This document shows positions 54,697 to 64,000 of a stretch of DNA of 64,000 bases, in pieces. The notes below the pieces were generated by a model that searched no databases, was not told where the DNA came from, and saw nothing but the letters and a program-made list of their open reading frames with translations. The position numbers and the translations under genes were made by a program. Each line of letters opens with the position of its first letter. The first letter of the stretch is position 1. Source of the DNA: Sphingomonas echinoides (lineage in GTDB: Bacteria > Pseudomonadota > Alphaproteobacteria > Sphingomonadales > Sphingomonadaceae); contig NZ_JAPYKK010000002.1 in NCBI RefSeq assembly GCF_029623395.1, positions 124,001-188,000 of the forward strand, in the 5' to 3' direction.

Positions 54697-55392
54697 TCAG
54701 CGCACCTGCTGCGGGTGATGCGGCTGGAGGATGAGCACGCCATCCTCGACGCGCCAGGATTTGAGGCGGGAGAGAAAGTTCATCCCGACGACGTTCATGT
54801 CGCCGAAGGCGGGCGACACCACCACCGGCACGTCGCGCGCGACGACGTTGCCGATCCGCAATTCCGCGATGGTCGCGGTCTGCGCCGCGATCGTGCCGTT
54901 GGCGGTCTGCATCATCACCGGCACCATCGCATCGCGCGGTTTGATTCCGGCGGCGGCGGCGGTGTCCGCGCTCAGCGCGGTGACGGTCGCGCCGCTGTCG
55001 ACCAGCATCCGTTTCTCATAATCGCCGATCCTGACGCGCACCCAGAAATGCCCGTCGGGGGACATGCGGACATGCGTTTCGCCGCCGACCGCCTGTTGCT
55101 GCCCCATCTGGAACCGCTGCGCCATCCGCGCGAACATCGGGTCGAATTGCGCGCGCTCGGACAGGATCACCAGCACCAGCACGATCGCCCCCGCGGTCAA
55201 CCCGAACGACAGCAATCGACCGATGAACGGCACGCGCCGCGCTATCAACATCACCACAACCACGGCGGCGATCAACAGGTACAGCGACGTATGACCGCCG
55301 AGGTCGGGAACAGCACTCACGATCGCAAGATAAGGCGCCGGCAGGTGATTAAAAGACTGGTCGCTCACGCTCGCCGGACACCGGGCGCACAT
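54697..55392 (-). CDS. Membrane-anchored retropepsin-like aspartic protease (TIGR02281-type)
   Basis: The 231-residue protein has two hydrophobic segments (about 36-52 and 60-78) followed by a single-domain aspartic protease. The active motif is MLVDSGATVTALS, and the C-terminal GMNFLSRLKSWRVEDGVL is typical of the clan AA TIGR02281 group. These act as dimers; substrates are unknown. The N-terminal part before the first segment is uncertain; internal GTG starts are possible. Confidence 0.85.
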   Translation of the reverse strand: MCARCPASVSDQSFNHLPAPYLAIVSAVPDLGGHTSLYLLIAAVVVVMLIARRVPFIGRLLSFGLTAGAIVLVLVILSERAQFDPMFARMAQRFQMGQQQAVGGETHVRMSPDGHFWVRVRIGDYEKRMLVDSGATVTALSADTAAAAGIKPRDAMVPVMMQTANGTIAAQTATIAELRIGNVVARDVPVVVSPAFGDMNVVGMNFLSRLKSWRVEDGVLILQPHHPQQVR

Positions 55393-55498
55393 TCCGTCTC
55401 GTCGGGCAGCAACCTGGGGCCCTTCGCCGCGGTTTCATGCTCCCACACAATCCCTTGATCCGGACACGCGGGGGGTAGGCCCACCGCGTGTCCGCGGA

Positions 55499-57757
<2,259 letters not shown>

Positions 57758-58081
57758 GAGGCGCGCACTCCTGGATGCGCTTGCCTTAAGCAGACTTTGC
57801 CCGAATGGGAACGCCCCTAGTCGTCGCTACGACCGCCGAACGCCGCAGAATAGCACCGGATTGCGTCGATCCTGTGCCCACCCAACGCCGGAATGCTGCA
57901 GAATGCGTCGGGTGGCGTCACGAAGACGACGTTGCTTTCGCTTTTGTGTCCGGCATTGTCCCGGCGAGGAAAGATGGAGCAAATCTGTAAAAGACCGATG
58001 CGGATGATAGCGGGGGCGCTGCGTGTAGGACATGGGGGTGAATCGGACCTCCCGGCGGCAAGGCAGCGAAGGGGGGACCAC
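57758..58081. other. Divergent 324-base promoter region
   Basis: Between maeB (minus) and the HTH-DUF4019 gene (plus). No gene. AAGGGGGGA precedes the plus-strand ATG at 58082. The longer open frame starting at 57893 adds no conserved residues. Confidence 0.5.
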
Positions 58082-58846
58082 ATGATTTTGAGCGAGCGGG
58101 AGAAGGAGGCACTGCGGCTGCTTCTGGTGGGGCACGATGCCAAGTCGATTGCCAACCTGCTCGGGCTGTCGTTGCATACCGTCAATGACCGACTGCGGGA
58201 TGCGCGGCGCAAGATGGGCGCGACGAGCAGCCGCGAAGCGGCGAGACGCCTTGCCGCAACCGAGCCGGGGGCTCCCGATATCTTCGGGGCCAAGGAAATC
58301 GGGGGTGCTGAGGCCGCGGTTCCGGCGCCAGGGACCGAGGCGCCCGCACCACGCCGATCATCGGGATACGGCATTGCGTGGCTTACCGGAGGAATGCTCA
58401 TCATGTCGCTTCTCATCGCAGCGGTTGCTCTCTCGATGATGGCCGGGACCGACCGCGCCGGACCGCCATCCCCGCGGAATGCCGCGACGACCCTCCAGAA
58501 GCCTGCCGAAACGAAGGCCGCGTCGATCGCGCGCGCCTGGCTCGAACTGGTCGATACGGGTCAGTGGGAGTCCAGCTGGAACGCCGCGGGCATCCTGTTC
58601 CAGACCAACCTTCCCACGGCGCAATGGACCGCGACGATCCAGTCCGTCCGGCAACCGCTGGGGCGGGTGTCGTCGCGCGTCCTGCAAAGCGCGGTGGAGA
58701 CGAAGACGCTGCCGGGCGTGCCGGACGGCGACTATCAGGTCCTTCAGTTCAAGACGCGCTTCGCGACCAAGCCCGAGGCGGTCGAAACCGTCATCCTCGC
58801 GCGCGAACAGGCCGGCTTGCGCGTTGCCGGCTACTTCATTCGCTGA
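58082..58846 (+). CDS. LuxR-type HTH protein with membrane anchor and DUF4019 domain
   Basis: The 254-residue protein starts with a LuxR/GerE helix-turn-helix (about 2-60, LSEREKEALRLLLVGHDAK and IANLLGLSLHTVNDRLRDAR). A linker leads to one membrane segment (about 98-121), and then a periplasmic DUF4019 domain (about 143-254). DNA binding on the inside and a sensor-like domain outside suggest a one-component membrane-bound regulator. The target is unknown. It precedes mutS by 73 bases. Confidence 0.85.
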   Translation: MILSEREKEALRLLLVGHDAKSIANLLGLSLHTVNDRLRDARRKMGATSSREAARRLAATEPGAPDIFGAKEIGGAEAAVPAPGTEAPAPRRSSGYGIAWLTGGMLIMSLLIAAVALSMMAGTDRAGPPSPRNAATTLQKPAETKAASIARAWLELVDTGQWESSWNAAGILFQTNLPTAQWTATIQSVRQPLGRVSSRVLQSAVETKTLPGVPDGDYQVLQFKTRFATKPEAVETVILAREQAGLRVAGYFIR

Positions 58847-58919
58847 TTGGGTAGCCCGCCAGACCATCGGGCAGCATCTGCCCGATGACGGGCGGGGGAA
58901 TCTTCGCTACCCAGCGGCG

Positions 58920-61544
58920 ATGCCATCCGCTTCCCCCGCCCCTGCCCCGACTGCCGCCGCTCCCACGCCGATGATGGCGCAATATCTCGCGCTCAAGGCG
59001 GAGGCGGCGGATTGCCTGCTGTTCTACCGGATGGGCGATTTCTTCGAACTGTTCTTCGACGATGCCAAGATCGCCGCCGCTTGCCTCGACATCGCGCTGA
59101 CCGCGCGCGGCGAGCATCACGGCGTGCCGATCCCGATGTGCGGCGTGCCGGTCCATGCCGCCGACGGCTATCTCGCGCGGCTGATCAAGGCGGGGCACCG
59201 CGTCGCGATCGCCGAGCAGACCGAAAGCCCCGCCGAGGCCAAGAAGCGCAGCGGCAAGACGCTGGTTTCGCGCGCGATCGTGCGGGTCGTCACCGCGGGC
59301 ACGTTGACCGAGGAAGCGTTGCTCGACGCGCGCAGCGCCAATTGGTGCGTCGCGATCGGCGAGGCGGGCGGCGCGGTGGCGATCGCCGCCGCCGATATCT
59401 CGACCGGGCGGTTCGAGCTGATCGCATGCGATACCGCCGGAATCACCGCCGAACTCGCGCGGCTTGGCCCCGCCGAGACGATCACGTCCGATGCGAGCGA
59501 TTTTGCCGAGCTGGCGACGATGCAGCGCCCGCGTGCGGAGTTCGACAGCGCGCGCGGCGAGGCGCGGCTGAAGGCGCTCTACGCGGTCGCGACGCTCGAC
59601 GGGTTCGGGCAGTTCGACCGTGCGGCGCTGTCGGCGGCGGGCGGGCTGGTCGCCTATCTCGACCATACCGCCAAGGGCGCGATGCCGTTCCTCCGCCCGC
59701 CCCGGCTTGGCGCGAGCGCGCAGCATATGGCGATCGACGCGGCGACGCGCGAAAGCTTGGAACTGACCCAGACCACCACCGGTGCGCGCAAGGGCAGCCT
59801 GCTCGATTCGATCGACCGGACCGTGACCGCGGCGGGCGCGCGCTTGCTCGGTGCGGATATCGGCGCGCCGTTGATGGCACGCGGACCGATCGAGGCGCGG
59901 CTCGATTTGGTCGCCTTGCTGAGCAATGACGGGGGATTGCGGGAGTCGCTGCGGGGGACGCTGCGGAGCATGGCGGATATCGGGCGCGCGCTCGGGCGGC
60001 TTGCGGCGGGGCGGGGTTCCCCGCGCGATCTTGGGCAGTTGCGCGACGGGCTCGATGGCGCGTGGCGGCTTGGCGAGCGGCTCGACGGGATTGCCACGCC
60101 GCCTGCGCTGCTGACCGACCTCGCGCCCCGCCTGCGCGGACATGGTGCGCTGATCGACCTGCTGACGCGCGCGCTGGTCCCATCCCCGCCGATCGATGCA
60201 TCGGACGGCGGCTATATCGCGGCAGGCTATGACGCCGCGCTCGATGACCTGCGCGATGCGGGCGCGGGCGGACGGCGCGCGATCGCCGCGCTCGAGGCGG
60301 ATTTCCGCGCGCGGACTGGGGTGGCGCAGCTCAAGATCCGGCATAACGGCGTGCTTGGTTATCATATCGAAGTCCCCGCGCGGTCTGCGGACGGGCTGAT
60401 GAAGCCCGACAGCGGGTTCATCCACCGCCAGACGATGGCGGGTGCGGTGCGCTTCAATGCGCCCGAACTCCACGAGGTCGCGGCAAAGGTGACGCAGGCG
60501 GGCGCGCATGCGTTGGCTGCCGAGGCGGCGCATCTCGAGGATCTGGTCGCCGCCGCGCTCGACCGGCGCGAGGCGATTGCTGCCACAGCGGACGCGCTCG
60601 CGCGGCTCGACGTTGCTGCAGCGCTGGCTGAGCGTGGGTGCGAAGGCGGCTGGGCGCGGCCCGAGCTGGTCGACCACGCCTGTTTCGACATCGTCGGCGG
60701 GCGGCACCCGGTGGTCGAGGATGCGCTGGCGAAACGCGGCGAACGCTTCGTCGCGAACGACTGCCGCCTGTCGGAGGATTCGCGGCTGTGGCTCGTCACC
60801 GGGCCGAACATGGGCGGCAAGTCGACCTTCCTGCGCCAGAACGCCGCGATCGCGGTGCTGGCGCAGGCGGGGAGCTTCGTTCCCGCGACTGCCGCGACGC
60901 TCGGGCTGGTCGATCGGCTGTTCAGCCGGGTCGGCGCGTCGGACAATCTCGCGCGCGGTCGCTCGACCTTCATGGTCGAGATGGTCGAGACCGCCGCGAT
61001 CCTTGCGCAGGCGACTCCGCGCAGCTTCGTGATCCTGGACGAGGTCGGGCGCGGCACCTCCACCTATGACGGGCTCGCGATCGCCTGGGCGGTGGTCGAG
61101 GCGATCCATGACGACAATCGCTGCCGCTGCCTGTTCGCAACGCATTATCACGAGCTGACGCGGCTGGCGGAACGGTGCGAGGCGCTGACGCTCCACCATG
61201 TCCGTGCGCGCGAATGGAAGGGCGAGCTGGTGCTGTTGCACGAGGTGTCCGAGGGGCCGGCGGATCGGTCCTACGGGCTGGCGGTGGCGCGGCTCGCGGG
61301 GTTGCCGCCGGTGACGATCGCACGCGCCAAGGCGGTGCTGGCGAAGCTGGAGGCGGGGCGCGCCAAGACCGGTGGGCTGGCGGCGGGGCTGGATGACCTG
61401 CCGCTGTTCGCCGCAGCGATCGAGGCGGAGGAAGAGGAATGCGACGCGATCCGCGCCGAGGTGGAGGCGCTGGATGTGGACGCGCTGACGCCGCGCGAGG
61501 CGTTGGAGACGCTGTACCGGTTGAAGGGGCTGGCGCGGGGGTAG
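58920..61544 (+). CDS. mutS: DNA mismatch repair protein MutS
   Basis: It recognises mismatches and recruits MutL. The 874-residue protein has the mismatch-binding motif GDFFELFFDDA with Phe41 and Glu43, the Walker A GPNMGGKS at 628-635, FVILDEVGRGTSTYDG and ATHYHELTRL. The Ala/Pro-rich first 15 residues are normal for this group. An upstream in-frame extension overlaps the HTH gene and was rejected. Confidence 0.97.
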   Translation: MPSASPAPAPTAAAPTPMMAQYLALKAEAADCLLFYRMGDFFELFFDDAKIAAACLDIALTARGEHHGVPIPMCGVPVHAADGYLARLIKAGHRVAIAEQTESPAEAKKRSGKTLVSRAIVRVVTAGTLTEEALLDARSANWCVAIGEAGGAVAIAAADISTGRFELIACDTAGITAELARLGPAETITSDASDFAELATMQRPRAEFDSARGEARLKALYAVATLDGFGQFDRAALSAAGGLVAYLDHTAKGAMPFLRPPRLGASAQHMAIDAATRESLELTQTTTGARKGSLLDSIDRTVTAAGARLLGADIGAPLMARGPIEARLDLVALLSNDGGLRESLRGTLRSMADIGRALGRLAAGRGSPRDLGQLRDGLDGAWRLGERLDGIATPPALLTDLAPRLRGHGALIDLLTRALVPSPPIDASDGGYIAAGYDAALDDLRDAGAGGRRAIAALEADFRARTGVAQLKIRHNGVLGYHIEVPARSADGLMKPDSGFIHRQTMAGAVRFNAPELHEVAAKVTQAGAHALAAEAAHLEDLVAAALDRREAIAATADALARLDVAAALAERGCEGGWARPELVDHACFDIVGGRHPVVEDALAKRGERFVANDCRLSEDSRLWLVTGPNMGGKSTFLRQNAAIAVLAQAGSFVPATAATLGLVDRLFSRVGASDNLARGRSTFMVEMVETAAILAQATPRSFVILDEVGRGTSTYDGLAIAWAVVEAIHDDNRCRCLFATHYHELTRLAERCEALTLHHVRAREWKGELVLLHEVSEGPADRSYGLAVARLAGLPPVTIARAKAVLAKLEAGRAKTGGLAAGLDDLPLFAAAIEAEEEECDAIRAEVEALDVDALTPREALETLYRLKGLARG

Positions 61545-61592
61545 GGTTTTCGGACCGCTCCCGAGCGGAGGAAGGGGCGCGCCCTCCCCTTC

Positions 61593-61685
61593 CGTCATCC
61601 TGAACGTGTTTCAGGATCCAGCCCTCCACGAGTCCGGACTGGGCCTGTTGCGCGGTGGATGCTGAAACGCGTTCAGCATGACGGC
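61593..61685. repeat. Dispersed palindromic repeat, copy 2
   Basis: The left arm CCGTCATCCTGAACGTG... ending CAGGATCCAG and the reverse complement of the right arm CCGTCATGCTGAACGCG... ending CAGCATCCAC match at most positions over 30 bases. Each arm is itself a hairpin. Same design as 42135-42232. Confidence 0.6.
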
Positions 61686-61786
61686 AGCTTTTGGGGCGCG
61701 GGTGACGATCAAACCACCGGTTGCCTATTTCGCAGAACGCACGCCTTCGCGGGAAGGACGGATCGGGGGATGCGCCGGGCCGGAAC

Positions 61787-62470
61787 TCACCCCCGCGCGA
61801 CCACCGTATAGGTCATCTGCCGCCGCACCGCGAACCCGAGCGCGCGGTAGAGCGCCACCGCCGGATTGTCCGGATAGGTGTGCAGGAACACCCCCTCCCC
61901 GCGCTCCAGCAGCGGTGCGAGCACCGCTTCCATCAGTGCGCGCGCGAAGCCCTGTCCGCGATGGTCGGGATGCGTGCACACCGCGCTGATCTCGCTGAAC
62001 CCCGCTACCTTCATCCGCTCCCCCGCCATCGCGACCAGCCGCCCGTGGCGGCGCACGCCGACATAGCCGCCTTGCCGATGCGTGCTCCCGAAGAACGGTC
62101 CCGGCGCGGTCAGCGTCGCGAGCGCGAGCATTTCGTCCGCATCAACATCCCCCAGCGGCACCATATCGACCCCGCGCGCCGCGCGGTTCAGCCGGGTCGC
62201 GACCATCTGGTCGATCCGACGCTCCGACACCACGACCGTCCCGGGGAGCGGCGGCACCGATTCCGCCTCGAGCACCCCGAGCGTCCCGCCCTCCTCGATC
62301 AGCGCGGCCAGCGCCGCACACGCCGCCGGAGACGCGTCCACCGCCGCGCCGAACAGGTTGACCTCGGGTCGGAACCGCACGGCAAGCGCATCGCCAATGG
62401 CGAGGGCGGCGTGGCGTCCCGTCAGGCTGTGCCAGATCGGGCGGTCGAGCGGTGAGGCGGTGTTGGTCAT
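61787..62470 (-). CDS. GNAT family N-acetyltransferase
   Basis: The 227-residue protein has a divergent N-terminal half and a C-terminal GNAT domain (about 120-225). The acetyl-CoA loop is VCTHPDHRGQGFARALM (Q/RxxGxG/A), followed by FLHTYPDNPAVALYRALGF. The substrate cannot be predicted. It is divergent from glnD. Confidence 0.88.
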   Translation of the reverse strand: MTNTASPLDRPIWHSLTGRHAALAIGDALAVRFRPEVNLFGAAVDASPAACAALAALIEEGGTLGVLEAESVPPLPGTVVVSERRIDQMVATRLNRAARGVDMVPLGDVDADEMLALATLTAPGPFFGSTHRQGGYVGVRRHGRLVAMAGERMKVAGFSEISAVCTHPDHRGQGFARALMEAVLAPLLERGEGVFLHTYPDNPAVALYRALGFAVRRQMTYTVVARG

Positions 62471-62591
62471 GGCAGGGTTAGAGCATCAAGCGCAGCGGGA
62501 CGCATCCCGCGGATTGCCGCCAAACGCATCGGAGCCCGCACGCGTGTTCAACCCGCGTGACGTGCGCCGCGGCACCCCCTATCACCCGGGA

Positions 62592-64000
62592 ATGCCTCCG
62601 CGTTTCGAATCCCTCCCGCAGCGCCGTTCGATCATCGACCGCCGCACCCTCGCCGATGCGCTCGCCGCGCTGGAAGGGGACGCCAGCACGCTGCGTGCCG
62701 GGGCGTTTGCCTTGCTCAAACAGGCGCTCGATGCCGGACGCGCCGAGATCGGGCGGCGGCTGAACGAACATCCCTCGCGCGGGCTGGAAGCGGCGGCGGC
62801 GCAGGCGTTCCTGGTCGATCAGTTGCTGCGGCTGATCTACGATTTCATGGTCCAGCGGATCTATCCCAACCCCAACCCGACCACCGGCGAACGCATCACA
62901 GTCATCGCGGTCGGCGGTTATGGTCGCGGCGAGATGGCGCCCTATTCGGACATCGACGTCGGTTTCCTGACCCCCGGCAAGCAACCGCCCTGGGCCGAGC
63001 AGGTGATCGAGGCGATGCTCTACACGCTGTGGGACATGGGGCTGAAGATCGGCCACAGCAGCCGCTCGCTCGACGAGATGGTGCGGCAGGCGAAGGGCGA
63101 CGTGACGATCCGCACCGCGTTGCTCGAGGCGCGCTACGTGTGGGGCGACCAGGCGCTGTACGACGAGGCCGCGCGCCGCTTCAAGGCGGAAGTCCAGGCC
63201 GACACCGCACGCCAGTTCATCGCCGACAAGCTCGCCGAGCGCGACGTACGCCACCACAAGATGGGCGACACGCGCTATGTCGTCGAGCCCAACGTCAAGG
63301 AGGCGAAGGGCGGGCTGCGCGATCTCCACACGCTCTTCTGGATCGGGAAGTACGCGTATAACGTCACCGAGCCGGGCGAGCTGGTCGAGGCCGGGCTGCT
63401 CAGCCGCGACGAATATCGCCAGTTCCACCGCGCGGAGAATTTCCTGTGGGCGGTGCGGTGTCATCTCCACGCCATCTCGAACCGTGCCGAGGACCGGCTG
63501 ACCTTCGACCTGCAGCGCGAGATTGCCGAACGGATGCGCTTCGCCGATCGACCTGGCAAATCCAAGGTCGAGCGGTTCATGCATTATTACTTCCTCCAGG
63601 CGCGCACCGCGGGCGACCTGACGGGGGTGTTCCTCGCGCATCTCGACGAGAAGTTCGCGGCGCGTGGGCGGCGCTTTGGTTTCCCGGTGCTGCGACGCTC
63701 GCCGCGCAAGCTCAACGGTTTCACGCTGGTGCGCGGGCGGCTCGCGCTGCCGGCGGACGATTTTCTCGCAGAGAAGCCGGTGCGGCTGATCGAGCTGTTC
63801 GCGCTGGCGGACAAGCACAAGCTCGAGATCCACCCGCTCGCGATGCGCGCCGCCGCGCGCGACGCGAAGCTGGTCGACGACATCCGGCAAGACCCGACCG
63901 CGAACACGCTGTTCCTCGACGTGCTGACCAGCCGCCGCGACCCCGAGACGGTGCTGCGGTGGATGAACGAGACGGGGGTGTTCGGTCGCTTCGTTCCCGA
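62592..64000 (+). CDS. glnD: Bifunctional uridylyltransferase/uridylyl-removing enzyme GlnD, partial
   Basis: It uridylylates PII proteins according to glutamine level. The visible 469 residues cover the nucleotidyltransferase domain with VIAVGGYGRGEMAPYSDIDV and the following PII-uridylyltransferase region (VEPNVKEAKGGLRDLHTLFW). The HD and ACT domains lie beyond the right edge. The ATG at 62592 is preferred. The frame is open back to an ATG at 62469, but that stretch lacks the codon bias of the gene and overlaps the divergent GNAT start. Confidence 0.94.
   Translation, partial: MPPRFESLPQRRSIIDRRTLADALAALEGDASTLRAGAFALLKQALDAGRAEIGRRLNEHPSRGLEAAAAQAFLVDQLLRLIYDFMVQRIYPNPNPTTGERITVIAVGGYGRGEMAPYSDIDVGFLTPGKQPPWAEQVIEAMLYTLWDMGLKIGHSSRSLDEMVRQAKGDVTIRTALLEARYVWGDQALYDEAARRFKAEVQADTARQFIADKLAERDVRHHKMGDTRYVVEPNVKEAKGGLRDLHTLFWIGKYAYNVTEPGELVEAGLLSRDEYRQFHRAENFLWAVRCHLHAISNRAEDRLTFDLQREIAERMRFADRPGKSKVERFMHYYFLQARTAGDLTGVFLAHLDEKFAARGRRFGFPVLRRSPRKLNGFTLVRGRLALPADDFLAEKPVRLIELFALADKHKLEIHPLAMRAAARDAKLVDDIRQDPTANTLFLDVLTSRRDPETVLRWMNETGVFGRFVP

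Noticed and set aside
58836..61598. 920-codon open frame opposite mutS
   Set aside because: Antisense shadow with Arg/Gln-rich composition; mutS is complete on the plus strand.

Overview
The window is GC-rich chromosomal DNA from an alphaproteobacterium, most likely a Sphingomonas or close sphingomonad. Pointers to this are a complex I NDUFA9-type protein beside uppP, the proA-nadD-rsfS-rlmH-envC-ctpA-dsbB-coq7 string, GapR and DUF1244 genes near yebC and pyk, the zinc-free 41-residue L36, a TIGR02281-type aspartic protease and a HTH-DUF4019 protein. This placement is inference from gene content; no rRNA is present.

Positions 1 to about 10,090 look like the right end of an accessory island lying against the 3' end of a tRNA-Leu(CAG) gene on the minus strand. 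It holds a protein with two PD-(D/E)XK-like nuclease domains, a 750-residue ABC-ATPase with a zinc-hook Cys pair and a C-terminal Arg-x3-Glu...His pattern (RloC/PrrC-like anticodon nuclease candidate), a gene remnant, two unrecognised genes (one with three N-terminal membrane segments), and a tightly overlapped DUF3489-DUF2924-serine recombinase cassette next to the tRNA. The left end of the island is outside the window.

Positions 10,180 to 64,000 are mostly conserved chromosome. In order: NDUFA9-like protein and uppP; a gltD-DUF2059-gltB operon with 4-base overlaps; several small exported or thiol-related proteins; a long minus-strand block covering ptsP, rodZ-like, cpoB, tilS, ftsH, proA, nadD, rsfS, rlmH, envC, ctpA, dsbB and coq7 (central metabolism, envelope biogenesis, ribosome maturation, ubiquinone synthesis); ruvB and ruvCA separated by an opposite-strand hydroxyacid dehydrogenase; yebC, gapR, DUF1244 and pyk; a HAD hydrolase and rpmJ; a lipoprotein and M14 carboxypeptidase; an acyltransferase and an orphan chemoreceptor; gpmA, purE-purK, an aspartic protease, malic enzyme; then a membrane-anchored LuxR-type regulator, mutS, a GNAT enzyme and the 5' part of glnD, which runs off the right edge.

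Two dispersed palindromic repeats about 95 bases long and one element of about 280 bases with inverted ends sit in intergenic DNA. No CRISPR array, insertion sequence or rRNA was seen. The strongest candidate for an interesting system is the RloC-like nuclease and its unknown neighbours in the first 7 kb.
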